This document shows positions 56,431 through 64,000 of a DNA stretch of 64,000 bases, piece after piece. The notes under the pieces are model-generated. The model was given only the letters and a program-made list of their open reading frames with translations, did not search any database and was not told the DNA's origin. This DNA comes from Candidatus Flexifilum affinis (GTDB taxonomy: Bacteria > Chloroflexota > Anaerolineae > Aggregatilineales > Phototrophicaceae), in contig JADJPJ010000089.1 in assembly GCA_016713325.1 (NCBI GenBank), positions 248,001 through 312,000 of the forward strand. Reading direction: 5' to 3'. The translations under genes were made by a program, and so were the position numbers. The stretch's first letter is position 1; every line of letters starts with the position of its first letter.

Positions 56431-56784
56431 AAAAGAAGGAATGAGTGATGAGGAATGAGGGGAGACCGCTGAACTCATCACTTTGAGATCTTCGAAGCGC
56501 CGTTTTTCTGAGGACTGAGATGCCAGGCTGCGAGCGCCGCCCAAGCAACTCAGTCCTCAGTGATTTCTACTCTATACCCTTAGAACCTCCGACCGATTCG
56601 TCTGGCTGTGCGACGCACCATCCGCCGCCGCTGACCTCGCATCATCCAGCGCATTCGCAACCGCCTGAAGAACAGCATTGCTGCAACCCCTTGTGCAAGT
56701 GATCGCCGTATGTCATCAGCGTATGCCACAGGTGATGCGCGTGTATAGCCGGTGTGTAAAACAACTGTAAGCCGCCGTTGAGCA
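56431..56784. other. Intergenic region with hairpin
   Basis: 354 bases between convergent genes. CTGAGGACTGAG (56508-56519) pairs perfectly with CTCAGTCCTCAG (56549-56560) across a 29-base loop, a possible bidirectional terminator. A small Arg-rich ORF lies at 56580-56678 on the minus strand. Nothing else is recognisable. Confidence 0.5.
56580..56678 (-). CDS. Possible small Arg-rich protein
   Basis: 32 codons giving MLFFRRLRMRWMMRG and a tail with about ten more Arg residues. AAGGGG lies eight bases before the ATG. The hydrophobic start and very basic body could be a membrane-associated or nucleic-acid-binding peptide. Short length and biased composition make chance equally possible. Confidence 0.3.
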   Translation of the reverse strand: MLFFRRLRMRWMMRGQRRRMVRRTARRIGRRF

Positions 56785-57546
56785 TCAACCGATACGTCGC
56801 GCCTCGAACAGCGCTGCGGGCAGCGACAAGTGCGTGGCATCGTACTTTAAGGCTGCCCGGGTGGTCTCTGCCGTCGATGCAAACAGGTCGCGGATCGCAT
56901 GGATGCGATGGGGCGGTGTGTTGATGCGCGCCACCCATGCGTCGAAATCCAGCTCGAGCGACCATTCCATGGCGACCGAGGCGCTGAAGCCGGTCTGGGC
57001 AAAGAACCGCCGCCATTCCGAGATCTGATAATCTCGAACATGGGACGGGTCTCGCAGCAGTTCGACGCACTGCAGGAAGGTATCTTCCGGGTAGGATTCA
57101 AACCCGACGATGTCGATGAGGATGAACCGCCCGTTCGGCTTTAGCACGCGCTGTATCTCCGACAGTGCGCGGGCCGGGTTCGGCCAGTGATGCGCGCTGT
57201 AGCGGGACATCACCATATCGAACTGGTCCTCTTCGAAGGGAAGATTCTCCGCATCGCCCAACTGCGTCCGGACATTGGTGACCTGCTTCTCCTGGGCGAG
57301 GATTTCGACCTGCCGCAGCATGTTCAGCGTGATGTCCAACGCGACAACCTGCTCGACGTACGGCGCGACCGTCACGCTGACGTGTCCCGCTCCGCAGCCG
57401 ACGTCGAGGACGCTGGTTGGCTTGCCGTCCTGCACGCAGCGAACCAGCCAGCGCAGATCCTCGCCGGCGGCATGCACCGCACTGTGACGGTAATTTTCGG
57501 CCGTGTCGCCAAACTGCGCCTGCACGGCCGATTTCGTATCGTTCAC
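56785..57546 (-). CDS. Class I SAM-dependent methyltransferase
   Basis: 253 residues. SAM motif VLDVGCGAGHVSVTVAPYV, then VVALDITLNMLRQ, GDAENLPFEEDQFDMVMSRY and AHHWPNPARALSEIQRVLKP, as in UbiE/Methyltransf_11 enzymes. The start is GTG 57546, seven bases after AAGGA. It follows the mutase gene after 51 bases on the same strand and may be cotranscribed. Acceptor unknown. Confidence 0.87.
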   Translation of the reverse strand: MNDTKSAVQAQFGDTAENYRHSAVHAAGEDLRWLVRCVQDGKPTSVLDVGCGAGHVSVTVAPYVEQVVALDITLNMLRQVEILAQEKQVTNVRTQLGDAENLPFEEDQFDMVMSRYSAHHWPNPARALSEIQRVLKPNGRFILIDIVGFESYPEDTFLQCVELLRDPSHVRDYQISEWRRFFAQTGFSASVAMEWSLELDFDAWVARINTPPHRIHAIRDLFASTAETTRAALKYDATHLSLPAALFEARRIG

Positions 57547-57597
57547 CGTCTGATCCTTCCCTTCGCAGTGAGGGTGGCCCGATTACACCGATTGCTG

Positions 57598-59196
57598 CTA
57601 CACGCTGACTGCCGGGCGGTATTCTCCATAGACGGCGCGCAGTGTGCCGCAGATCTCGCCCAGGGTCATGTCGCTCTCGACGCATTCGACAAAAAGCGGC
57701 ATGAGATTTTCGCTGGTCCGCGCTGCGGAGTCCAGCCGGTCGCGAAGCAGGTTGACCCGGTCATTGTCGCGGCCGGCGCGCAGGGCGGCCAACCGTTCGC
57801 GCTGGCTCTGTTCGATGGCCGGATCGACGCGCAGTAGGTCCGGCTTGCTCTCTTCCGGCACGGTGAACTTATTGACGCCGACAATGACCTGATCGCCGCG
57901 TTCGACGGCGCGCTGGTAGTCGTAGGCGGCCTGCTGAATCTCGTTGTTCACGAACCCGGCTTCGATGGCGGCCAGGGCTCCGCCCATGCTGTCGATCTGC
58001 TCGATGTAGTCGGCGGCCATGCGTTCCAGTTCATCAGTCAGGTGCTCGATGGCGTAGCTGCCGCCCAGCGGATCGACCGTGTCGACCACGCCGGTCTCGT
58101 AAGCGATGATCTGCTGGGAGCGCAGCGCGATCTGCACGGCTTTCTGCGTCGGCAGGGCCAGCGCTTCATCCATGCTGTTGGTATGCAGGGATTGGGTGCC
58201 GCCCAGCACCGCCGCCAGCGCCTGGAGCGCCACCCGGATGATGTTATTTTCCGGCTGCTGTGCGGTGAGCGTACTGCCGCCGGTCTGCGTGTGGAAGCGG
58301 AGCTGCATGCTCTTCGCGTCGGCGGCATGGAAGCGGTCGCGCATGATCTTCGCCCACAGCCGGCGGGCGGCGCGGAACTTGCCCACCTCTTCCAGAAAGT
58401 TGTTGTGGGCGTTGAAGAAGAACGAGAGCTGCGGCGCGAAATCATCGACCGCCAGCCCGGCGTCGAGTGCGGCCTGCACATAAGCGATGCCGTTGGCCAG
58501 GGTGAAGGCGACTTCCTGCGCGGCTGTGCTGCCGGCTTCGCGGATGTGATAGCCGCTGATGCTGATCGTGTTCCAGTTGGGTACTTCCGTTTGGCAGAAG
58601 GCGAACAGGTCGGTGATCAGGCGCATCGATGGCTTGGGCGGGAAGATATAGGTGCCGCGCGCGATGTATTCTTTCAGGATGTCATTCTGCACGGTGCCGC
58701 GCAGTTTGGTCGAAGGCACGCCCTGGCGTTTGCCGACCGCGATGTACATGGCCAGCAGAACCGTCGCCGGGGCGTTGATGGTCATGCTGGTCGAGACTTT
58801 GTCGAGGGGGATGGCCTCGAACAGTCGGGCCATATCTTCCAGGCTGCTGATGCTGACGCCGACCTTGCCGACCTCGCCCAGGGCCATCGGATCGTCGGCG
58901 TCATAACCGATCTGGGTGGGCAGGTCGAACGCAACGGACAGGCCGCTCTGACCCTGGTCGAGCAGGAAGCGGTAGCGGGCATTGCTCTCTTCGGCGGTGG
59001 CATAGCCGGCATACTGGCGCATAGTCCAGAACCGCCCGCGATACATGTTGGGGTAGACGCCGCGCGTGAACGGATACTCACCTGCCACACCGAGCTCGGC
59101 CTGTGCGTCGACGGCGAGATCATCGGAGGTGAAGGTGGTCTTCATTGGAATGCCGGAGGAAGTGGCGAACTTCCGCTCGGCGGGAGTCTGGCTCAT
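57598..59196 (-). CDS. Acyl-CoA mutase large subunit (methylmalonyl-CoA mutase family)
   Basis: 532 residues, catalytic domain only. It rearranges methylmalonyl-CoA to succinyl-CoA or isobutyryl-CoA to butyryl-CoA using adenosylcobalamin. Motifs are [93 protein letters not shown] and [19 protein letters not shown]. The B12-binding domain is absent, as in two-subunit enzymes; that subunit is not in the window. The promoter has a palindromic operator at 59259-59274. The carboxylase operon at 36-40 kb supports propionate metabolism. Confidence 0.92.
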   Translation of the reverse strand: MSQTPAERKFATSSGIPMKTTFTSDDLAVDAQAELGVAGEYPFTRGVYPNMYRGRFWTMRQYAGYATAEESNARYRFLLDQGQSGLSVAFDLPTQIGYDADDPMALGEVGKVGVSISSLEDMARLFEAIPLDKVSTSMTINAPATVLLAMYIAVGKRQGVPSTKLRGTVQNDILKEYIARGTYIFPPKPSMRLITDLFAFCQTEVPNWNTISISGYHIREAGSTAAQEVAFTLANGIAYVQAALDAGLAVDDFAPQLSFFFNAHNNFLEEVGKFRAARRLWAKIMRDRFHAADAKSMQLRFHTQTGGSTLTAQQPENNIIRVALQALAAVLGGTQSLHTNSMDEALALPTQKAVQIALRSQQIIAYETGVVDTVDPLGGSYAIEHLTDELERMAADYIEQIDSMGGALAAIEAGFVNNEIQQAAYDYQRAVERGDQVIVGVNKFTVPEESKPDLLRVDPAIEQSQRERLAALRAGRDNDRVNLLRDRLDSAARTSENLMPLFVECVESDMTLGEICGTLRAVYGEYRPAVSV

Positions 59197-59238
59197 GAGG
59201 CGCTGTCCTGGTTGGCTGATCGAATCACATAACTCACC

Positions 59239-59274
59239 ACTATAACATCCTCTTCATGACGTGTTGCAACACGT
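59239..59274 (-). promoter_or_regulatory. Promoter and palindromic operator of the mutase gene
   Basis: On the reverse strand TTGCAA (59264-59269) and TATAGT (59239-59244) with 19 bases between. The perfect palindrome ACGTGTTGCAACACGT (59259-59274) covers the -35, so a dimeric repressor could bind there. ATG is 42 bases downstream of the -10. Confidence 0.6.
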
Positions 59275-59342
59275 GAAAAAGCTCACATTTGCCGCACACA
59301 ATCATCATGAAGGCGACTCTGGCCGCCGCGGCCAGCCCGCGA

Positions 59343-59939
59343 TCAGCGGAATGTCTCGGAGGGCACTTCGATTCCCTGGAAGTTCTTGAAGGTGAGATCC
59401 GTAAAATGCAGACCCAACCGCTCTCGGACGCGGCGGAACAACACGGAGTAGCTCACGGTGAAACGGGTGGCATTCCACAGGTCAAGGGCGGTGATGACCT
59501 GCCCAATCTGCTTATCTTCACCTTCAATTTCGATGAAGTTGCCGAAAGGGAGCTCATCAAGCACGATTTCGCAGTCCATGAAGGCATAGGTCGTGCGGTA
59601 CTTCTCATAGCGCCAGACGGGCAGGTAGCCCAGATTGCTGAGGATAACCTCCATGATGTCGAAGCGGCTGACTTCGACCTCCGCCTCAAAACGCGTAGAG
59701 CCAAAGTCGCCGACGATCCGTTCGCCCTGCTTGAACGTCAGCCGCGCCCGGGAGTCCTGGCGCAATCGCAGCACCGACCCGTCGCGCTCTAGCGACTGAT
59801 ACTCGTTGTCGTAGCGCACGTTTGTCTCAAGCACGCGTTCGGCCGTCAGCACGCCGCCGGCGGCTTCGATATGCCGCGCCAGGGCGGTAAGATCGGGAAC
59901 GAGTAGCTTGACTTCGGTCTCTTGCAGTTTGTCGCTCAC
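59343..59939 (-). CDS. CYTH-domain (class IV adenylate cyclase/thiamine triphosphatase-like) protein
   Basis: 198 residues from a GTG with AAGGA upstream. The start has the CYTH signature QETEVKLLV (EXEXK). Basic and acidic residues of the tunnel follow in LRLRQDSRARLTFKQG, FEAEVEVSRF, YRTTYAFMDCEIVLDELP and FIEIEGEDKQIG. CYTH proteins bind triphosphates with metal and hydrolyse tripolyphosphate or thiamine triphosphate, or make cAMP. The reaction here is not determined. The longer reading from 60089 runs through a repeat element and is rejected. Confidence 0.9.
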   Translation of the reverse strand: MSDKLQETEVKLLVPDLTALARHIEAAGGVLTAERVLETNVRYDNEYQSLERDGSVLRLRQDSRARLTFKQGERIVGDFGSTRFEAEVEVSRFDIMEVILSNLGYLPVWRYEKYRTTYAFMDCEIVLDELPFGNFIEIEGEDKQIGQVITALDLWNATRFTVSYSVLFRRVRERLGLHFTDLTFKNFQGIEVPSETFR

Positions 59940-60204
59940 AGTGAATCCTTTTCCTGATGATGGGCTTAGTATCAAGTGGTAGAGCCTATCTGAATATTCC
60001 GAGGTTCTCCCGTAGGGACGGCATTCTTGCCGTCCGTGACCGGCGGACACGCAGAAGCGTGTCCCTACGATGGTGCGTTTTTGTGCCATAACGAATGCAA
60101 GAGGACAATCATCAAATAGCCTCTAGGCAACGCCTGGCTGAATGAAGCACAAACGGGTATGGATGTGTCTTCGCGAGAACAGACGGACTCCCGACCTTTT
60201 TCGA
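59940..60204. other. Intergenic region with a repeat-like element
   Basis: Spacer between the CYTH gene and the end of the unknown gene (60205, or 60279 as read). It holds the three-stem element at 60011-60069. The rest has no recognisable gene or promoter. Confidence 0.45.
60011..60069. repeat. Three-stem palindromic (REP/MITE-like) element
   Basis: Outer arms CGTAGGGAC (60011-60019) and GTCCCTACG (60061-60069) enclose two small hairpins. One is GGACGGCA-TTCT-TGCCGTCC (60016-60035), the other GGACACGC-AGAA-GCGTGTCC (60045-60064). The cloverleaf layout is like dispersed intergenic repeats in Chloroflexi and related genomes. Only one copy is in the window. Confidence 0.5.
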
Positions 60205-60806
60205 TCAGGTTATCCGTGTGGTCGGGCCGGTGCTGTTGCTGCCCATGTCGCCGACAGCGAGTCGTTTCGCATCGATCTTCACCTCAAGGGCCTCAAGACT
60301 TCCGGAAGATGCTGCTGAATGGCGCGGACGATCTCAGCATATCCGACTTCGGCCAGGTCCGGCGCGACCACCAGACCGTGGGCGAAGGCGCCGGCGGCAC
60401 GCTCGACCATCCAGACGTCGGAAGCGTCGTATTTCGGCAGCGGATCCTGGTCGCCCAGTTTGTCGAAACCGGCGCTGCGCAGAGCAGTGAGCAGCAGTGA
60501 TGGGCGCGTTTCCGGCAGCGGGTAGGTCAGCGGACGACCGGTCAGAGCATCGCGGTAGCGGAGTTCGACATAAGCGCCGGTGCGCGTGCAGAACAGGGTG
60601 CCCACGGAATCGCGCGAGCGGCCATCAAAGTAGTGGACGACGACTCTGACGACGTCGCTCACGGTTGCCAGTCGCGCATGCGTCTGGATGGGCGGCTGAC
60701 CGGTCGCGTCCAGAACAGCGCGCAGGATGGAGAGTTGCAGTGTTCGCCTGATGGGTTGCCGCCTCTCCCTTTGAAGTGCCGCCACGACAGGTGCGGCCCC
60801 ATGCAT
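60205..60806 (-). CDS. Hypothetical protein next to the TIR-macro gene (probable frameshift near 60302)
   Basis: As read the protein ends at 60279 after 175 residues. Adding one C near 60302 changes LPEVLRPLR-stop into LPEVLEALEVKIDAKRLAV and ends at 60205, about 200 residues. Visible features are VVRVVVHYFDGRSRDS, TGAYVELRYRDALTGRP, LLTALRSAGFDKLGDQDPLP and a helical region AEVGYAEIVRAIQQHLPE. The pattern suggests a mixed alpha/beta domain with no known family. The ATG directly abuts the TIR-macro stop, so the two are almost certainly cotranscribed and perhaps coupled. Confidence 0.55.
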
Positions 60807-62048
60807 TCACACGACTGGTTCGAGGTGACTCCTCATCGCCTTTTCGAGTACCTCGGCATCGCTCTGCGTATAGGCGCACAGATAGATGCGCGTCAGTGAT
60901 GCCAGCCCCGGGTTTTCGCAGTATCGCTGCATGAACGAGTTTACGCCTTCAACGATGGGATGTACAACATCCTCGATGGCTCGCTCCCCAGATCCGGCGC
61001 CGATCATCGGGAAGATGATGCTGCCGATCGGGTGGATGTCGCGATCTTCAGGCGTAGACGGGAGATTCCCTGCGCCGTTCTGGTTGAGTGCGATCATCGC
61101 CTGAAGGCAGTTGCGAACGGTCTTTTTGATGCCATCCGGAGAGATTGGCTTGATGCTCTCGTCCATCTCGCCGGCCGCCAGCCGCACGGTCGAGGCATGG
61201 AACACAAGACTGGCGATCTGACGCAGCTCGCTGTGCGGGTGGCCGGCCCGGGTCACCAGAACCTGGGTCAGCCCGACCGGCCGCTTGATCGCGCCGCGCC
61301 GCATCTGCTCGTTGAGGTGATCCTGAAGCGTATCCTCCAGAGTCATGCCGCCTTCGACGAGGGCGCCCATCGTTCGCAGGCGTGAGGACAGCGCCGTGTA
61401 TTCGAAGTAGCGCGCCATCTGCATGTGGTCGTTCTCGGAGTTGACGATCACGTCGAAGTATTCCATGTCGAGCATGTCGCCGAGCGCGAGATGAACCAGA
61501 CAGGAACTGCTGCCGCCGGGGATGCGAAAGGTCCGGTAGCGCGCCTGGGAAATGGTGGGCGGGGTGGGGCGCCAGCGCCGCGCGAGCTGATCGAGGAAGG
61601 CGCGCTGGTTCCGGCGCGTCTCCTTGGTCAGGCGGCGGATATCATCGAGCAGGCGGTCGTAGTCCGACGGCAGACCGGAAAAGAAGGGCGAGTGCTGGAG
61701 GTCGCTGATCGCCAGTTGGTCCGCGGCTTCCAGGAGCTCGCTGGAGTCGATGTCGTCGACCCGAAGCGGCAAAATCGACACGCCGGCGCCGCGCGCGAAG
61801 TCGACCTCGCGCTGCACCCAGTCGGACTCGGCCGTGTCCTTGCGCAGCAGGAGGATGAGCACGTCGCTTTTGCGGATATTGTCATAGATGCGCTGACGCC
61901 ACGCGTCGGCGGTGCGCATGGTCATGACATCGAGAAAGACTTCGTACCCGTAAGCCTCTTTGAGGCTCCTGGCGAGGTCGACGGCGATTTGCGGGGTTTG
62001 CCCGCCGCTCTTTCGGTAACTGATGAAGACCTGCGGCTTGTCCGCCAT
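60807..62048 (-). CDS. TIR domain-macro domain fusion protein
   Basis: 413 residues. The N-terminal TIR domain (about 5-140) has VFISYRKSGG, FLDVMTMRTADAWRQRI, SDVLILLLRKD and SDWVQREVDFARGAG, where the Glu is a candidate catalytic residue of TIR NAD+ hydrolases. The C-terminal part (about 185-385) looks like a macro domain: FDVIVNSEN near its start, then VLVTRAGHP and SIIFPMIGAGSGERAIEDVV (phosphate loop). Macro domains bind or cleave ADP-ribose derivatives. The fusion could make and sense a NAD+-derived signal, as in antiphage systems. Domain calls are by pattern; the defence role is inference. It begins 31 bases after the gene at 62080. Confidence 0.85.
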   Translation of the reverse strand: MADKPQVFISYRKSGGQTPQIAVDLARSLKEAYGYEVFLDVMTMRTADAWRQRIYDNIRKSDVLILLLRKDTAESDWVQREVDFARGAGVSILPLRVDDIDSSELLEAADQLAISDLQHSPFFSGLPSDYDRLLDDIRRLTKETRRNQRAFLDQLARRWRPTPPTISQARYRTFRIPGGSSSCLVHLALGDMLDMEYFDVIVNSENDHMQMARYFEYTALSSRLRTMGALVEGGMTLEDTLQDHLNEQMRRGAIKRPVGLTQVLVTRAGHPHSELRQIASLVFHASTVRLAAGEMDESIKPISPDGIKKTVRNCLQAMIALNQNGAGNLPSTPEDRDIHPIGSIIFPMIGAGSGERAIEDVVHPIVEGVNSFMQRYCENPGLASLTRIYLCAYTQSDAEVLEKAMRSHLEPVV

Positions 62049-62079
62049 GGCAACTGCTTTCCGAGACTGCGCGAGATGA

Positions 62080-63111
62080 CTACAGCGTGAGTACGACCTT
62101 GCCGAAGACCTCGCCCGCTTCGAGCATGCGATGCCCCTCCGCGATCTGCTCGATGGGCAGTACGGCGCCGACGACCGGCTTCAACCCGCCGTCGAACACC
62201 TTGCCCATGACCTTCCTGAAGTCGCTGGTTGGCCCCATCGATGTGCCGATGATGGTGATCTGCTTGCCGAAAATCAGTCGGGTGTCGATCTGCGCATCGT
62301 AGCCGCTGGTGTTGCCGACGATCAGCACGCGGCCGCCCCGCTTCACGGAGCGCAGACTGTCTTGCAGAGTGGCCTTGCCGACATTGTCGACGACGATGTC
62401 CACGCCACGCCGGCCGGTCAGACCAAAAACCGCCTTCGACCAGTTCGCTTCCGCGCTGCGATCGACGGTCATGTCGGCGCCCAGGGCCTTCGCGCGCTCG
62501 CACTTCGCGGGGCTGCTGCCGACGACGATCGTCGAAGCGCCGGCCAGTTTGGCGATTTGCAGGTAAGCCGTATTGGCCCCGCCGCCCGCGCCGATGATCA
62601 GCACGGACTCGCCGGGACGCACGCCGCCCCTGGTGACCAGAGAGTACCAGGCCGTGATGTACACCAGTCCGGCGGCCGCGGCCTGCTCAGAGCCGACGTG
62701 ATCCGGCATCTTGAGCAGATTGCGCGCCGGCAGCGCGACGAATTCCGCCGCGACGCCAGGGGCGTGCTCACCCAGAATGGGGCTTCCCAGGCACTCCGAC
62801 TCGCTGCCGCTCATGAGCAGGCAGTCGGGATCGACCAGCGTCGGGTTGATGGCGACTCGGTCGCCTGGAACGAACGCCGTGACGCCCGTCCCCACCGCCG
62901 CCACGATGCCGGCGCCATCGGCGCAGGTGACGTGCGGCTTAGGCAGATCCAGCCCCTTCCAGCCTTCCCGGACCCAGAGATCCAGTCGGTTCAGGGCGAC
63001 GGCCTTGATGTTGACGAGCACCTCACTGGCCTTCGGCTCTGGCGCCGGCAGGTCGTCGACGACCTTGAGGACATCGCGACCACCATGTTCGTAGAAGACG
63101 GCGGCTTTCAT
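62080..63111 (-). CDS. Zinc-type alcohol dehydrogenase-like / quinone oxidoreductase family protein
   Basis: MDR-superfamily oxidoreductase of 343 residues. ALNRLDLWVREGWKG, PHVTCADGAGIVAAVGTGV and GDRVAINP mark the catalytic domain. LIIGAGGGANTAYLQIAKLA is the NAD(P)-binding motif. LVYITAWYSLVTRGGV and DNVGKATLQDSLRSVKRGGR are typical. The Cys at the usual catalytic zinc site appears replaced or shifted, so quinone-reductase or enoyl-reductase type activity is possible. It starts two bases after the acyl-CoA dehydrogenase stop, so they form an operon. Confidence 0.88.
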   Translation of the reverse strand: MKAAVFYEHGGRDVLKVVDDLPAPEPKASEVLVNIKAVALNRLDLWVREGWKGLDLPKPHVTCADGAGIVAAVGTGVTAFVPGDRVAINPTLVDPDCLLMSGSESECLGSPILGEHAPGVAAEFVALPARNLLKMPDHVGSEQAAAAGLVYITAWYSLVTRGGVRPGESVLIIGAGGGANTAYLQIAKLAGASTIVVGSSPAKCERAKALGADMTVDRSAEANWSKAVFGLTGRRGVDIVVDNVGKATLQDSLRSVKRGGRVLIVGNTSGYDAQIDTRLIFGKQITIIGTSMGPTSDFRKVMGKVFDGGLKPVVGAVLPIEQIAEGHRMLEAGEVFGKVVLTL

Positions 63112-63113
63112 GA

Positions 63114-64000
63114 TCAGCGCAGACCCAGTTCGTGCCGCGCGATCACCAGACGCTGGATCTCACTCGTGCCTTCGTAGATGCGGGTGATGCGCGCGTCTCG
63201 GTAGTAGCGCTCGATCGGCAGTTCCTTGCTATAGCCGATGCCGCCGTGAATCTGGAGAGCCTCGTCGGTCACGAACATGGCCGTCTCGCTGGCGAACAGC
63301 TTGGCCATGCTGGCTTCGAGAGAGTAGCGTTCGCCGGTCGCCTTGAACCGTTCCTTGGCCGCGCACGCGTTGTAGATGAGCAGGCGCGAGGCCTCGATGC
63401 GGGTCTTCATGTCGGCGATCTTCTGCTGGATCATCTGCAACTGTCCGATCGCGCCGCCGAATGCCTGGCGCTCGCGCGCATATTGGACGCTGGCCTCGTA
63501 AGCGGCTTCGGCGATGCCCAGGGCCTGCGAGGCGATACCAATGCGGCCGGCATCCAGGACGGACATGGCGATTTTGAATCCATCTCCCGGCTTACCGAGC
63601 ACATCCTCGACGGGGCATTCGTAGTTTTCGAAGACCAGCTCGCTGGTGGCGCTGGCGCGGATGCCCAGTTTTGGCTCTTTCTTGCCCCGAATAAAGCCTG
63701 GCCTGGTGGTATCGATCAGGAAGGCCGTAATGCCTTTGTGCTTCTTCTCTGGCTCGGTCATGGTGAACAGGATGACCAGATCGGCGACCGGCCCCGACGT
63801 GACCCAACTCTTGCGCCCATTGATGACGTAGTGTGTTCCGGCCGCATTGAGGACAGCGCGGCTCTGCATGGTGCCCGCATCGCTGCCGCTCATCGGCTCG
63901 GTCAGGCTGTAAGCGCCGATCTTTTCGCCGCCCGCGACGGGGACAAGGAAGCGCTGCTTCTGGTCTTCGGTGCCAAAGAGCGTGAGGGCATTGCCGTAAA
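63114..64000 (-). CDS. Acyl-CoA dehydrogenase, 5' end beyond the window
   Basis: Open on the reverse strand from the window edge to a stop at 63114. The visible 295 residues include YSLTEPMSGSDAGT (FAD/substrate segment), YVINGRKSWVTSGPVADLVI, SELVFENYECPVEDVLGKPG and the C-terminal signature GGIGYSKELPIERYYRDARI with IYEGTSEIQRLVIAR, all typical of short-chain acyl-CoA dehydrogenases. The catalytic Glu is in the YEGTSEIQ segment. The Met at 63893 is internal, not the start. It heads the group containing the MDR protein and, after it, TIR-macro. Confidence 0.95.
   Translation of the reverse strand, partial: YGNALTLFGTEDQKQRFLVPVAGGEKIGAYSLTEPMSGSDAGTMQSRAVLNAAGTHYVINGRKSWVTSGPVADLVILFTMTEPEKKHKGITAFLIDTTRPGFIRGKKEPKLGIRASATSELVFENYECPVEDVLGKPGDGFKIAMSVLDAGRIGIASQALGIAEAAYEASVQYARERQAFGGAIGQLQMIQQKIADMKTRIEASRLLIYNACAAKERFKATGERYSLEASMAKLFASETAMFVTDEALQIHGGIGYSKELPIERYYRDARITRIYEGTSEIQRLVIARHELGLR

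Noticed and set aside
60159..60500. Plus-strand ORF over the unknown gene near TIR-macro
   Set aside because: Arg-rich shadow; the minus-strand frame continues with protein-like sequence after one corrected base.

Overview
The window is a GC-rich bacterial chromosome segment packed with genes on both strands. It carries a biotin-dependent acyl-CoA carboxylase operon, an acyl-CoA mutase, a fused pyruvate:ferredoxin oxidoreductase, and secreted proteins ending in dockerin-like EF-hand pairs, with Pro/Thr-rich linkers in one of them. Other proteins join FHA, VIT-VWA or alternative (CARDB-like) scaffolds to a membrane segment. This mix suggests an uncultured Chloroflexota (Anaerolineae-like), probably from a metagenome assembly. 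The phylum call is inference from gene content. I see no rRNA, tRNA, CRISPR array or insertion sequence.

Layout. 1-2.4 kb: XdhC-type protein (cut by the window edge) and a membrane-tethered AAA ATPase. 2.5-8.3 kb: P-loop kinase, flippase, FHA/SH3b membrane protein, alpha/beta hydrolase, protein-L-isoaspartate methyltransferase. 8.4-13.6 kb: methyltransferase, small secreted protein, orphan phage-tail-tube-like protein, large unknown protein. 13.7-16.1 kb: SdrD-B-like repeat protein with a dockerin pair. 16.6-24.1 kb: S9 peptidase, small acidic protein, rhodanese, DUF4432 epimerase-like protein, VIT-VWA protein and partners. 24.1-29.3 kb: two more dockerin-tailed proteins and a TetR-controlled ABC-2 exporter. 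29.5-36.0 kb: isopropylmalate-dehydrogenase-family enzyme, small membrane protein, Yip1/MacB-like operon. 36.1-41.8 kb: carboxylase operon (BCCP, biotin carboxylase, carboxyltransferase) and acyl-CoA ligase. 42.0-45.2 kb: serine-pathway cluster (serB-like, HAD, serA). 45.2-51.7 kb: tandem esterase, two membrane glycosyltransferases, cupin, PfkB kinase. 51.8-56.4 kb: nifJ and a dihydroorotate-dehydrogenase-like partner. 56.6-64 kb: methyltransferase, methylmalonyl-CoA-mutase-type large subunit, CYTH protein, a TIR-macro fusion with an unknown partner, quinone-oxidoreductase-like protein, acyl-CoA dehydrogenase (cut by the edge).

The carboxylase, mutase, ligase and acyl-CoA dehydrogenase fit propionyl/branched acyl-CoA breakdown to succinyl-CoA. 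PFOR would feed acetyl-CoA and reduced ferredoxin.

Two things stand out. First, a TIR domain fused to a macro domain, with a close unknown downstream partner, is a candidate NAD+/ADP-ribose signalling or defence module. Second, at least eight genes are broken by single-base indels, most in or beside short homopolymers. This looks like residual assembly error rather than real decay, so those genes are annotated here across the indel.
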